Source: Ruminococcus_G sp050944415
GTDB taxonomy: Bacteria > Bacillota > Clostridia > Lachnospirales > Lachnospiraceae
DNA length: 64,000 nucleotides
Direction: 5' to 3'
Assembly (NCBI GenBank): GCA_050944415.1
Contig: JBMNRA010000003.1
Location: forward strand, 1-64,000
The stretch's first letter is position 1; each line of letters starts with the position of its first letter. Below the pieces are notes generated by a model that saw nothing but the letters and a program-made list of their open reading frames with translations, did not search any database and was not told the origin of the DNA. Shown here piece by piece: positions 1-8,591 of this stretch. Position numbers and translations under genes: made by a program.

Positions 1-136
1 ATTTTTTTGTCTCATCAACTTAATGATAACACAAAGTGATATTCTCTACATTTATTTTTTTGCTTTTAACTTAAAGTAATTTTACGCTATTTTTACTCCT
101 ATACCCTGGCCGGATAGAAAGAAAGGAAATGACACT

Positions 137-1231
137 ATGCCAGTATTTAAAGACGAACAGCGGGGAACGTATTATGTAAAGTGCTATTACACAGACTATA
201 CCGGAATTCGGAAACAGAAGATGAAGCGCGGATTTGCGCTGCAGCGTGAGGCAAAAGAGTGGGAACGGGACTTTTTATTACGACAGGCCGCGCAGCCTTC
301 TATGCCGTTCCACACCCTTGCAGAGCTCTATCTGGAGGATAAGGCTGCTCATACAAAGCGGATCACTTACGAGACAAAGAAGAACCGTATTGATAAATGG
401 ATTCTTCCATACTTCTCTGAACGCCCGGTAGACGCGATTTCAGCAGCAAACGTAAGGAAGTGGCAGGCTGATCTGAAAGAGGCTCAAAATAACAATAATA
501 AGCCGTTGTCACCGGGATATATGCAGAACCTTGTGACAGAGCTGTCCAGTATGTTCAATTTTGCCGTGCGCCTGTATGGCCTGACGGTAAACCCCTGCCG
601 GATTGCCGGCAATACTGTGGGAAAGAAAACAAAAAGTCTAAATTTCTGGACAAAAGAAGAGTATGATCGTTTCATAGCAACGTTCAGTAAAACGGATCCA
701 TATTACACGGCTTTTCAAATTCTGTATTACACCGGTATCCGGATCGGAGAGCTGGAAGCGCTCACCGTGGGAGATATTGACCAGAACGAACACACACTTA
801 CGATTAACAAAACTTATCATCTAATCAATGGTGAAGGAATTATAACACCGCCAAAGACAGAGAAAGCCAATCGGGTGATTACGCTGCCCTCTTTCCTTTT
901 GGAAGCCATTCAGCAGCACATAAAGCGCCTGTATGGGGCAAGGGCAACCACTCGGCTATTCCTGGTGTCTCATTCATCCTACGCCCGGCAAATGGAGACA
1001 CACACGAAAAAGGCCGGAGTACACCGAATCCGCTTGCATGATCTTCGGCATTCTCACGCTTCACTGCTGATTGAGCTGGGTTTCTCAGCTCTTCTGGTGT
1101 CGGAGAGACTGGGGCATGAAAGCGTATCTACCACCTTAAATATTTATTCGCACCTGTTTCCATCCAAACAGTCAGAGGTGGCAGAAAAACTTGAACAACT
1201 GTATCAAGGAACGCTTCCTGAACGATACTAA
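137..1231 (+). CDS. Tyrosine-type site-specific integrase
   Basis: A 364-residue tyrosine recombinase that would cut and rejoin DNA to insert or excise a mobile element. Visible parts are an N-terminal AP2-like arm-binding region (about 1-50), a SAM-like core-binding domain (about 55-155) and a C-terminal catalytic domain. The full catalytic set is present: R202 in TGIRIGEL, H301 and R304 in HDLRHSHAS, H327 in LGH, and nucleophile Y337 in NIYSHLF. A GAAAGGAA ribosome site lies 9 bases before the ATG. Two copies of GATACTAAAA with an 11-base period follow at 1224-1244 and may be arm-type integrase sites. No excisionase, relaxase or phage structural gene lies to its right, so any element would extend left of the window or be reduced to this gene. 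Function is clear from the family; the element type is unknown. Confidence 0.92.
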   Translation: MPVFKDEQRGTYYVKCYYTDYTGIRKQKMKRGFALQREAKEWERDFLLRQAAQPSMPFHTLAELYLEDKAAHTKRITYETKKNRIDKWILPYFSERPVDAISAANVRKWQADLKEAQNNNNKPLSPGYMQNLVTELSSMFNFAVRLYGLTVNPCRIAGNTVGKKTKSLNFWTKEEYDRFIATFSKTDPYYTAFQILYYTGIRIGELEALTVGDIDQNEHTLTINKTYHLINGEGIITPPKTEKANRVITLPSFLLEAIQQHIKRLYGARATTRLFLVSHSSYARQMETHTKKAGVHRIRLHDLRHSHASLLIELGFSALLVSERLGHESVSTTLNIYSHLFPSKQSEVAEKLEQLYQGTLPERY

Positions 1232-1403
1232 AATGATACTAAAAAACAAAACAAGGGAAAGGAATCAGCAGATTTTTCTAAAATGTGCAATGAAAAATAA
1301 AGAAATGGGACTCTTTACAGGCACGAGAAATGCCCGGAGCGACTCCCGTTATCTGCTGTTCTCTTTGTCTTGATCAGAAAGAATTATAACGGAGGTTGAA
1401 GCC

Positions 1404-1667
1404 ATGTTCCGCATGTGGTGCAAACAATGGAAAAATAATCAGATGATCAGAGACACTGTTATTGAAAATGATACCAGTGCTACCAGAACACACAAAATTC
1501 TGGACGGTGTTGTCGATGCCTGTGATCAATGGGATCTGAGCAAACCCATTTGGCTGGATTCCAATATTCAGGAATTTCAGAACCTGGGAAAAACCCGTTT
1601 TAATCAGGATAATTTCATAGAAGAAATCCCTTTTGATTATCTGGAAATTCAGATTATTGATGAATAG
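1404..1667 (+). CDS. Small protein of unknown function (87 aa)
   Basis: An 87-residue acidic, soluble protein that I do not recognise. It has no signal peptide or membrane segment. The C-terminal third is rich in acidic and aromatic residues (EEIPFDYLEIQIIDE). It is supported as a real gene by a GGAGG ribosome site 8 bases before the ATG, and by a perfect 12-bp terminator hairpin starting 13 bases after its stop. It stands alone between the integrase and a decayed remnant on the other strand, so the neighbours give no hint of its role. It could be cargo of the integrase element or a host gene at the insertion edge. Confidence 0.65.
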   Translation: MFRMWCKQWKNNQMIRDTVIENDTSATRTHKILDGVVDACDQWDLSKPIWLDSNIQEFQNLGKTRFNQDNFIEEIPFDYLEIQIIDE

Positions 1668-1679
1668 CTTTTATGCAGA

Positions 1680-1713
1680 AAACCCGGCGTGATGTTCACG
1701 CCGGGTTTATTAT
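1680..1713 (+). terminator. Intrinsic terminator after the 87-aa gene
   Basis: A perfect 12-bp inverted repeat (arms 1681-1692 and 1696-1707, loop TGT), GC-rich, followed by TTTATTATT. It most likely ends the small gene's transcript. Confidence 0.85.
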
Positions 1714-1830
1714 TATCCGGATTAAACGCATTGCCATCTGCGTGTGCAAAATTACTTTACTGGCCATAACACGCTATTTATATTAACCGTCTGTCGGCTG
1801 TCCAGCCGCACAGGTCTGCCGGATTTTCCT

Positions 1831-2142
1831 TTATCTCATTTTTTCAACAGAAGGTAAAACCGTAACAGGAGATATTGCATTCAGATACCGTTTTCCGCCT
1901 ACTTTAATATAACTTTCATTCCCTTTCGAAGGAGGATGTCGCGGACTGCTGCAGTATCAATATCTCAATATTTTCAAACGGCATTTCCGCCCATCTGCCT
2001 TCCGAACTCCAGATATTCAGGGGCCCTCTGGATCTGGAAACAGATATATTGCTTTTACCGCCGTTTTCTCCCTGCCGTACTTGTCTTCAAAAATTCACGG
2101 ACCTCTTTCGTCAATTCGGGGCTGCGCTTTATACAGACAATA
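1831..2142 (-). pseudogene. Decayed gene remnant, identity unknown
   Basis: This 430-base stretch holds no intact gene, but the minus strand keeps protein-like segments broken by stops and frame changes. Going downstream from 2142, one frame reads CIKRSPELTKEVREFLK..., meets stops, then resumes as DIDTAAVRDILLRKGMKVILK. A second frame reads NESYIKVGGKRYLNAIS and ...VLPSVEKMR before a stop at 1831. The remnant follows directly on the stop of the membrane-protein gene at 2143. I cannot name the family. The claim rests only on the protein-like look of the segments, so it is tentative. The rest of the gap (1714-1830) shows nothing recognisable. Confidence 0.35.
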
Positions 2143-2817
2143 TCAAGTCAAATATTCTTTTATCACCTCCCGCATAATATCTTCCTCTTCCGGGGTCAGA
2201 AACTGAGAAAATTTTGTGGAACTGGCCGCTGTCTGACGGATTCCTTCCGTTACCTGAGCCGCCAGTGAATCCCTATCTTCCTTCTCTACTGGAACCACTT
2301 CCGGCTTTTCCGCAGATACAGTTCTATTTTCAATATAATCAGTCAGGCCATCCAGAATCATATCCTCCTTCTGCCCAAAACACAGAAATGGCCGAAGCAA
2401 CAGCAAAACAAGGGCCGACAATGCTCCAGCCATTAAATACTGATACCTGGCTGTCTCACTATAAGCGTATATATATGTCCCGTACAAACCAAGTCCCATC
2501 AGTATTATGGAGGCAAGTCCGCAATATCCGCTCCAGCGTCTCAGCCGATAAACAAAAACGCCGAAGCTTTTACCCTTTATCATCTGTGTACGGATAAACG
2601 CTTCTGCGTTCTGTATCTTTTCGTTTTTTATAGTTTTCATCTGATATGTCTTTATAAATTCTTTCATCCATTTACTTTTAGGCGTATCCATCCGCCCCAT
2701 ATCACGGATTGTTCTGTCATAAAAAGCATTTACCATCAACAGCCAGACGGCTCCAATGCCAGTGAGCAGTGCTATGGTATAGAACAAGGCGTGACTTTCC
2801 AAGATACTGTTCAACAT
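2143..2817 (-). CDS. Membrane protein of unknown function
   Basis: A protein of about 224 residues with an N-terminal hydrophobic segment (FYTIALLTGIGAVWLLMV), a basic cytoplasmic stretch, and a pair of hydrophobic helices in the middle (GLASIILMGLGLYGTYIY and the YLMAGALSALVLLLL region). The charged C-terminal tail ends in TPEEEDIMREVIKEYLT. The start at MLNSILES was chosen because GGGGG lies 7 bases upstream; the longer reading adds 19 residues without a ribosome site. I do not recognise a family. It is monocistronic and followed by the decayed remnant. The layout suggests an inner-membrane protein with a cytosolic tail, but nothing indicates an activity. Confidence 0.65.
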   Translation of the reverse strand: MLNSILESHALFYTIALLTGIGAVWLLMVNAFYDRTIRDMGRMDTPKSKWMKEFIKTYQMKTIKNEKIQNAEAFIRTQMIKGKSFGVFVYRLRRWSGYCGLASIILMGLGLYGTYIYAYSETARYQYLMAGALSALVLLLLRPFLCFGQKEDMILDGLTDYIENRTVSAEKPEVVPVEKEDRDSLAAQVTEGIRQTAASSTKFSQFLTPEEEDIMREVIKEYLT

Positions 2818-2936
2818 ATCATTTCCCCCTTTTCTTTCCGGAAATTCTGTCCCGGTATGGTCATTATATAGCACAAGGGGCTTTTTGAAAACAAAAATCG
2901 TTCGACAGATTCCCGGAAAAAATGAGGATGAATCCC

Positions 2937-3635
2937 TTACAATTGGGATACCATATGGCTTACCAGCCTGACTCCATTTTCAATGGCTTTCTTCTCGAAA
3001 GTAGGATAATCCACAGACGCACTGTTATCCGCTTTATCGGAAATAGAACGAATAACAACAAAAGGAACTTTATTCAGATAAGCGGCCTGGGCAATAGCTG
3101 CACCTTCCATTTCCGTACAGTAACCCTGGAATTTTTCTATGATTCCATCTTTCACTTTCTGATCTGCAATAAACTGATCACCACTGACTACCCGTCCTTT
3201 AAATACTCCAACTTCAGGATTAACCTCATGGCTGGATTTTTCCGCCTGATCAATCATCCTGTCATCAGCTTTAAAAGCCAGTACATCCATTCTCGGAATC
3301 TGTCCCGGTTCATATCCGAATTCTCGGGCATCCATATCATGCTGGAGGGCATCCGTTGAAATCACAATATCTCCGATATTAATTTCATTTTTCAGGGAGC
3401 CTGCAATTCCGGTATTGATGATGCCTTCAACCTGAAAGTCATCCACAAGTATCTGTGTACAGATACCCGCATTTACTTTACCGATTCCTGAACGTACTAC
3501 TACTACTTCTTTTCCATTTAATATGCCCACATTAAATTCCATGGAAGCTTTTTCCTTGATCTTCACATCCTGCATCATCTCTTTCAGTTTGCTGACTTCC
3601 TCTTCCATGGCGCCGATAATTCCGATTCGTTTCAT
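2937..3635 (-). CDS. mtnN: 5'-methylthioadenosine/S-adenosylhomocysteine nucleosidase
   Basis: This cytosolic enzyme cleaves adenine from methylthioadenosine and S-adenosylhomocysteine, recycling the by-products of methylation and polyamine synthesis and feeding the activated methyl cycle. The 232 residues match the family length. Key sites are visible: the GAMEEE motif (8-13) with catalytic E12, the substrate-binding M176-E177 in TEMEG, and catalytic D200 in SDKAD. A GGAGAG ribosome site precedes the ATG and a TATAAT box lies near 3675. It is a single gene, divergent from the TSCPD gene. In this genome S-ribosylhomocysteine or homocysteine made from its product could feed the sulfur genes near 47-50 kb, but that is inference. 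The assignment is firm. Confidence 0.95.
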   Translation of the reverse strand: MKRIGIIGAMEEEVSKLKEMMQDVKIKEKASMEFNVGILNGKEVVVVRSGIGKVNAGICTQILVDDFQVEGIINTGIAGSLKNEINIGDIVISTDALQHDMDAREFGYEPGQIPRMDVLAFKADDRMIDQAEKSSHEVNPEVGVFKGRVVSGDQFIADQKVKDGIIEKFQGYCTEMEGAAIAQAAYLNKVPFVVIRSISDKADNSASVDYPTFEKKAIENGVRLVSHMVSQL

Positions 3636-3782
3636 GAGGTCACTCTCCTTTTTCTGTTTTTCCCGTCTATTATAACAGAGATTCTTTACCCGTGGAATAT
3701 TTCCTATAGAAACTTTCCTTCAATTTTGCTATAATACGTGGTGATGAACAGAATCAGAAATTCATTCAGGGAGGTTTTTCAC

Positions 3783-4022
3783 ATGGTATATAAAACAAAG
3801 GGCGTCTGTTCTTCTGCAATCCAGTTTGAAATTACAGACGGAAAAGTACACAATGTAGTATTCCAGGGCGGCTGCAACGGCAATACCAAAGGCATTGCCT
3901 CTCTGGTAGAAGGTATGGATGTCAATGATGTAATCCAGCGTTTGGAAGGCACTCGTTGCGGATTCAAACCAACATCATGTCCAGACCAGCTGGCAAAAGC
4001 TCTGAAGGATGCTATCCAGTAA
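3783..4022 (+). CDS. TSCPD domain protein (TIGR03905 family)
   Basis: A 79-residue protein matching the small TSCPD family, named for the C-terminal TSCPDQLAK motif seen here. The domain also occurs at the C-terminus of some ribonucleotide reductases, so the stand-alone form is often annotated as ribonucleotide reductase-associated; its true role is unknown. Conserved cysteines are in GVCSSA, GGCNGN, TRCGF and TSCPD, which could form a metal site or disulfide. The start at 3783 follows GGGAGG with suitable spacing; the in-frame ATG at 3738 lies between the TATAAT (about 3730) and this site and is not a credible start. It is monocistronic, with a terminator directly after. Confidence 0.85.
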   Translation: MVYKTKGVCSSAIQFEITDGKVHNVVFQGGCNGNTKGIASLVEGMDVNDVIQRLEGTRCGFKPTSCPDQLAKALKDAIQ

Positions 4023-4028
4023 TTATTT

Positions 4029-4064
4029 AAGGACTGCGCGTCAAAATGACGGCAGTCCCTTTTA
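4029..4064 (+). terminator. Intrinsic terminator after TSCPD gene
   Basis: The stem GGACTGC...GCAGTCC (4031-4037 and 4052-4058) continues inward as CGTCA/TGACG and is followed by CTTTTATTTAT. It also separates the gene from the convergent hydrolase gene. Confidence 0.8.
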
Positions 4065-4065
4065 T

Positions 4066-5670
4066 TTATCTGTCCCATTTGTCACAAAGCGAATTAATCT
4101 GTCCGATAAATTTAGCCAGGTCTTTATTGGCTCCTCCTTCATTGTGTCGGATAACAGTCATCAATCTTTGTCCCGCAGCCACCAGACGGTCATAAACTGT
4201 AGATGCCCTGGACGTAGCTTTAGACACGGCACGTTTTACCGCAATTCCTTTCGCTTCAACCAGACACCTGTTTTCTTTCAGATCATAAACTGTTCCGCTG
4301 AAAGGCGCCATGGTTTCGCAGCCCAGTTCATCCTTAATGCGGTTGGCAAATATCTGACACACAGAATCTTCTCCATGATTGACAAATACCATCTGAGGCT
4401 TTTTATCGTATGCCATCATCCATGCCATCAATCCTTCGCTGTCTGCATGACCACTGATACCGGGAAGCACCTGAATATCAGCCTGAACTATAATTTCTTC
4501 TCCAAAAAGCTTTACCTTATCCACACCATCCACGAGAATTCTTCCCAGAGTTCCCACTGCCTGATACCCTACAAACAGAATCGTGCACTCTCTTCTCCAG
4601 AGGTTATGCTTCAGATGGTGTTTAATCCTCCCTGCATCACACATACCGCTGGCCGATAATATAACCTTGCAGCTTTCTTCCGCATTGATTGCCTTGGAAT
4701 CGTCACTGGTTACTGACAGCCTCAGGCCGCTGAAACTTATAGGATTAAACCCTTCATTTACAATTGCCTGGGCTATATCATCGTAGCATTCCTGATGATG
4801 CTTCTGAAAAATACTGGTGGCTTCTACCGCCAGAGGACTGTCTACGTAAACTTTGAAATTTCCATGACCTTTGACCATCTGTTTTTCCTTAATCTCTCTC
4901 AGAAAATAAAGCATCTCCTGTGTCCGCCCCACCGCAAAGGAGGGAATCACCACATTACCGCCCCGGTCAAAGGTTTTCTGAATGACTTCAGCCAGTGCCT
5001 GCGTATAATCTACCACTTTTTCATGCTTTCTGTCTCCGTAAGTGGACTCTATCACCACATAATCGGCTTCATGGATATACTGAGGATCCTTAATAATAGG
5101 CTGATCTGTATTCCCCACATCCCCGGAAAATACAATTTTCTTTTCTTCGCCTTCCTCCTGAAGCCATATCTCAATACTTGAAGAACCCAGCAGATGTCCG
5201 GCATCAATAAAACGTACCCGGATTCCCTCTGCAATTTTTACCGTTTCGCCGTATTCGCAGCCCTCCAGCAGACCAATGACACCCAGCGCGTCTTCCATCG
5301 TATAGGCTGGAATATACTCTTCCTTCCCGCTTCTTCGTCCTTTCCGGTTTCTCCATTCCGCTTCAAACATCTGAATATGCGCACTGTCTTTCAGCATAAT
5401 ATTACACAGATCTTTCGTTGCGTTAGTGGCGTAAACAGGGCCGCGGAATCCCCTGGCATATAAAAGGGGCAGATTTCCGGAATGATCAATATGCGCATGG
5501 GTCAGCAGAACAAAATCAATATCCGCAGGCAATACCGGAATTTCCTGATTTTCATAAACATCCGGTCCCTGCTGCATTCCGCAGTCTACCAGAAATTTCT
5601 TGTCTGCCGCTTCCAGCAGCGTACAGCTTCCTGTCACTTCGTGAGTAGCACCTAAAAATGTAATCTGCAT
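4066..5670 (-). CDS. Beta-CASP metallo-beta-lactamase hydrolase (RNase-like)
   Basis: A 534-residue metallo-beta-lactamase-fold protein of the beta-CASP/YSH1 type, a group that includes RNA-processing nucleases. The zinc motif THAHIDHSGN is at 57-66. Further metal ligands are in DAGHLLGS and FSGDVGNTD, and a C-terminal GISGHAD holds another ligand histidine. The insertion typical of beta-CASP proteins lies in the middle, and VDSPLA and ILSASGMCDAG are typical RMMBL-type segments. It probably acts in the cytosol on RNA, but many bacterial members have no assigned substrate. It is transcribed alone from a clear promoter at 5711-5739. Family is firm; substrate is unknown. Confidence 0.9.
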   Translation of the reverse strand: MQITFLGATHEVTGSCTLLEAADKKFLVDCGMQQGPDVYENQEIPVLPADIDFVLLTHAHIDHSGNLPLLYARGFRGPVYATNATKDLCNIMLKDSAHIQMFEAEWRNRKGRRSGKEEYIPAYTMEDALGVIGLLEGCEYGETVKIAEGIRVRFIDAGHLLGSSSIEIWLQEEGEEKKIVFSGDVGNTDQPIIKDPQYIHEADYVVIESTYGDRKHEKVVDYTQALAEVIQKTFDRGGNVVIPSFAVGRTQEMLYFLREIKEKQMVKGHGNFKVYVDSPLAVEATSIFQKHHQECYDDIAQAIVNEGFNPISFSGLRLSVTSDDSKAINAEESCKVILSASGMCDAGRIKHHLKHNLWRRECTILFVGYQAVGTLGRILVDGVDKVKLFGEEIIVQADIQVLPGISGHADSEGLMAWMMAYDKKPQMVFVNHGEDSVCQIFANRIKDELGCETMAPFSGTVYDLKENRCLVEAKGIAVKRAVSKATSRASTVYDRLVAAGQRLMTVIRHNEGGANKDLAKFIGQINSLCDKWDR

Positions 5671-5710
5671 GCACTATCCTCCTATATTCTGCCAGTTTTT
5701 CGTTACTTCT

Positions 5711-5739
5711 ATTATACCCGTCAGACTGCAAAAATACAA
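5711..5739 (-). promoter_or_regulatory. Sigma-A promoter of the beta-CASP gene
   Basis: On the minus strand, TTGTAT (5739-5734) and TATAAT (5716-5711) are separated by 17 bases. The start codon is about 40 bases downstream. Confidence 0.75.
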
Positions 5740-5744
5740 CAAAT

Positions 5745-5785
5745 ATGAAGAGCCCTCCGCACACGGGGCGTGTGTACGGAGGGCT
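5745..5785 (-). terminator. Intrinsic terminator, minus strand
   Basis: A 9-bp outer stem AGCCCTCCG/CGGAGGGCT (5751-5759, 5777-5785) encloses ACACG/CGTGT. On the minus strand it runs into a moderately T-rich tract and probably ends transcription coming from the DUF6147-like gene region before the beta-CASP promoter. Confidence 0.7.
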
Positions 5786-6056
5786 GCATATGACTATATT
5801 TTATATCCTTTTGATATCACACATGAATGTAAAATGGATCCAAACTGTAGACAGCTCCACATCACTCCTTTCTTTTGTTAACGTACAGATTTTACAGGCA
5901 GAAAAACCAGTACGTCAGGTTACCCTTTTTCTTTAGTTTCTTTTTTCTTTGTTTTTTGTCAACGAGTTACAGATATGCTCTCCTCCAAGAAGATCCGGTA
6001 ATGCAGGCTTTGATTCAGTCTCCTCTTTGAGAACATGAAGTTACATCAGGTTCCGG
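5786..6056. other. Intergenic region without a clear gene
   Basis: No family gene is visible. The minus strand has TTGACA near 5970 and, at 5862-5875, an AAAGGAG site close to a start that would open a 22-codon frame (5862 to 5794) ending just before the terminator. The start lies too near the ribosome site for a confident call. Otherwise this is a T-rich spacer on the plus strand. Confidence 0.5.
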
Positions 6057-6554
6057 TCAGCTTATATATTTACCACCAGTTACTGTTGATGTACTCTCTT
6101 TTACGCTACCTTCCTTGGCAGCATGATAACCACGCAAACGATACCAATAGCCTTTTTGCACTGAATAATCAAATGATTTGTTTAGCTTCGCAGCATTACT
6201 AGCAGTATATTCCCAAGATCTATAAGAATAAAAATCTGTACCATTTTTAGATTGTTCCAGATAAATATTAAGATATACCTTATCGCAAGTCTGAGTACAT
6301 GTTGTTCCACCATATATGCCTATGCTACCATTTCCATGATTTGACAACGTTACTGTACCAACTGAAAGATATGCACCCCTCTGCAGAACTTGAGCAACAG
6401 CACTTATTTCTGTCTCCGTCTCAGTAATATAATGATATACGGGAACCTCAATCTCTGTTACATCAGTTGCCGCATATGTTTTTGATGAAAAGGCACATAA
6501 CATTACAATTGCTACAATCAACAAACCTCCAAGTTTCTGCCATCGCCCTGCCAT
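6057..6554 (-). CDS. Secreted protein, DUF6147-like
   Basis: A 165-residue exported protein. It begins with a clear signal peptide: basic MAGRWQK, a hydrophobic core GGLLIVAIVMLCAF and a likely cleavage after TYA-A. The mature part is polar, with a GNGSIGIYGGTTCTQTC segment containing two cysteines and a WYRLRGYHA stretch. The pattern resembles small secreted proteins of the DUF6147 type in Lachnospiraceae; I assign the family only tentatively. GGAGG is 9 bases before the ATG. It lies 72 bases downstream of the DUF4367 gene on the same strand, so the two may be cotranscribed and report on or respond to envelope conditions. Its function is unknown. Confidence 0.75.
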   Translation of the reverse strand: MAGRWQKLGGLLIVAIVMLCAFSSKTYAATDVTEIEVPVYHYITETETEISAVAQVLQRGAYLSVGTVTLSNHGNGSIGIYGGTTCTQTCDKVYLNIYLEQSKNGTDFYSYRSWEYTASNAAKLNKSFDYSVQKGYWYRLRGYHAAKEGSVKESTSTVTGGKYIS

Positions 6555-6626
6555 ACGTTATTTCCTCCTTTCTCGTATTTTACCCGCATTACAATAAGAA
6601 TACGAAAAAATAATGAGGAAATTACA

Positions 6627-7391
6627 CTAATATATCATTGATATTAAAATTTTTTTTATTTCTTCTAATGAAATTATTCCCGAAAAAGAATAATAACTAT
6701 TTTTATATATCCACTGCGCGCTACAGTCTATTATATTATTTACATCGTTTTCTTTTTCCCACAATTCAATTTCAAGTCCATTGACTTCGGTTTTAAAAGT
6801 CTCTACAATTTTTCCATCAAAACTTCTACTCACTGCAGAATCACTGTTATTACCTAAAATGTAAAAGGTAAGTATTTTTTCATTGTAACTATAGTATATT
6901 TCAGCTGTATTTACATTTTCATAAATTTCATATCCAGAAAATTTCATCCCTTCTGGCACATAATAAAACTCTGGAACCTCTACATTTAAAACCTGTTCAA
7001 TATCATCCCGCGCCCTTCTCTCATCCAGATTCGCAGATTCTATCGTCCCATTCTCAACTGTTACATCTGTTCTCCCCGTAAAAAATTCCTCCACTTTCTG
7101 CACCAGAAAAATTCTGTTAGCCTGACTTGTCATAGACACACCGAACACACCTACAAAAGCCAAAACAATCACTGCTGCCCATTTCTGGACTCTCCTGCGT
7201 TTATTTTTTTTCTGCTGTTTTTTCTGTTCTTCCTGCAGAACCTGCATCAGAATTTTAGCCCGCAGTCTTTCTTTATCCACCGGGTTTTCTTCCAGGGGAA
7301 CGTTCTTTATTTCTTCTTCGATCTCCGCTGCCTCCCGAAGAAGTTCTTCATCCAGATTTAAATCTGCTAATTTCCCTTTTTTCGCCTTCAT
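6627..7391 (-). CDS. DUF4367 membrane protein, possible anti-sigma factor
   Basis: About 254 residues: a charged cytoplasmic N-terminal part (LNLDEELLREAAEIEEEI...), a lysine/arginine-rich stretch, one transmembrane helix (WAAVIVLAFVGVFGVSM) and an external domain of the DUF4367 type with the VPEFYYVPEGMKFSGYEIY signature. Such proteins commonly pair with ECF-type sigma factors and are thought to hold them at the membrane. The start at 7391 follows AGAGGAG at good spacing; the longer reading would overlap murG on the other strand. A sigma factor gene lies at 8579-9088 on the same strand, separated by the oppositely directed murG, so partnership is an inference. It is followed by the secreted DUF6147-like gene. 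Confidence 0.8.
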   Translation of the reverse strand: MKAKKGKLADLNLDEELLREAAEIEEEIKNVPLEENPVDKERLRAKILMQVLQEEQKKQQKKNKRRRVQKWAAVIVLAFVGVFGVSMTSQANRIFLVQKVEEFFTGRTDVTVENGTIESANLDERRARDDIEQVLNVEVPEFYYVPEGMKFSGYEIYENVNTAEIYYSYNEKILTFYILGNNSDSAVSRSFDGKIVETFKTEVNGLEIELWEKENDVNNIIDCSAQWIYKNSYYSFSGIISLEEIKKILISMIY

Positions 7392-7511
7392 ACCAAACTC
7401 CTCTTCTGCCCTGGCAACTTTTCTTGACTTTTCCCCCTCAGGGTATAAAATATAAAGATAACAGGCATTGCCAAAAGCACTGCCTCCAATGAAAAGCAGG
7501 AGGTCTATCCC

Positions 7512-8591
7512 ATGAAGCACATTGTACTCACCGGTGGGGGCACCGCTGGACATGTTACTCCAAATATTGCCATGATTCCCCGCCTTCGGGAATTGAGTTA
7601 TACCATATCTTACATCGGCTCCTATGACGGTATTGAAAAAAAGCTGATTGAAGATATGGAGATTCCATATTACGGTATCTCCTCAGGAAAACTGAGAAGA
7701 TACTTCGATCCCAAGAATTTCACAGACCCATTTAAGGTTCTGAAAGGTTATCGTGAAGCCAAAAAACTTTTAAAGGAACTGGCTCCCGATGTGATCTTTT
7801 CCAAGGGCGGCTTTGTCACCGTACCTGTGGTTACCGCCGCAAAAAAGCTGAAAATCCCAGCCATCATCCATGAATCGGATATGACGCCAGGACTGGCAAA
7901 TAAACTGTGCATTCCTTCTGCAACGAAGGTATGCTGCAATTTCCCGGAAACAGTTAAACTGCTGCCGGAAGGCAAAGCTGTTCTGACCGGAACTCCAATC
8001 CGCCAGGAACTGCTCACCGGCAATCCAATCAGCGCTTTGGAATTTACCGGACTTTCACCGGATAAACCGGTGATCCTGATTATCGGCGGAAGTCTGGGAG
8101 CCGCAGCCATTAACGACGCCGTCCGCAGAATTCTGCCTGAACTTCTGAAAGATTTCCAGATTATCCACCTCTGCGGTAAAGATAAACTGGACGAAACATT
8201 AACCGATGTTCCCGGTTATGTACAATATGAATACATCAAAAAAGAACTGGCAGATCTTTTTGCACTGTCAGATCTTGTCATCTCCCGCGCCGGCGCCAAT
8301 GCAATCTGCGAAATCAGTGCTTTGAAAAAGCCCAATCTTCTGATTCCGCTTTCTGCACGGGCAAGCCGGGGAGATCAGATTCTAAATGCCCGTTCTTTTG
8401 AACGGCTGGGCTACAGTATGGTTCTGGAAGAAGAACAGATCACAGACAATACGCTTTACAACGCAATTACCGAACTGTATCATAACCGCCAGTCCTACAT
8501 CGATGCCATGGCCGCAAATCAGGAGATGGATTCCATAGAGAAAATTCTTCAGCTCATTGAAGAATGTCAGAAACCATCTCAGGAAGAATAA
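7512..8591 (+). CDS. murG: UDP-GlcNAc:lipid I N-acetylglucosaminyltransferase
   Basis: MurG adds N-acetylglucosamine to lipid I to make lipid II, the last cytoplasmic step of peptidoglycan precursor synthesis at the inner face of the membrane. The 359 residues match the family. Visible motifs are the glycine loop GGGTAGHVTP (8-17), the second glycine loop GGSLGAAAIND, the donor-site segment SRAGANAICE and the C-terminal ARASRGDQILNA. AGGAGG precedes the ATG. It stands outside any cell-division (dcw) cluster, as often seen for extra or relocated murG copies in Clostridia. Its last 13 bases overlap the end of the convergent sigma-factor gene. Whether the genome has another murG cannot be seen here. 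Confidence 0.95.
   Translation: MKHIVLTGGGTAGHVTPNIAMIPRLRELSYTISYIGSYDGIEKKLIEDMEIPYYGISSGKLRRYFDPKNFTDPFKVLKGYREAKKLLKELAPDVIFSKGGFVTVPVVTAAKKLKIPAIIHESDMTPGLANKLCIPSATKVCCNFPETVKLLPEGKAVLTGTPIRQELLTGNPISALEFTGLSPDKPVILIIGGSLGAAAINDAVRRILPELLKDFQIIHLCGKDKLDETLTDVPGYVQYEYIKKELADLFALSDLVISRAGANAICEISALKKPNLLIPLSARASRGDQILNARSFERLGYSMVLEEEQITDNTLYNAITELYHNRQSYIDAMAANQEMDSIEKILQLIEECQKPSQEE

Noticed and set aside
1305..1350. Imperfect hairpin after the integrase gene as a terminator or attachment site
   Set aside because: The stem has mismatches and no T tract, and no second copy is visible to support an attachment site.
1936..2268. 110-codon plus-strand frame across the remnant and the membrane-protein gene
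   Set aside because: It overlaps a better supported gene on the other strand and has no credible start.
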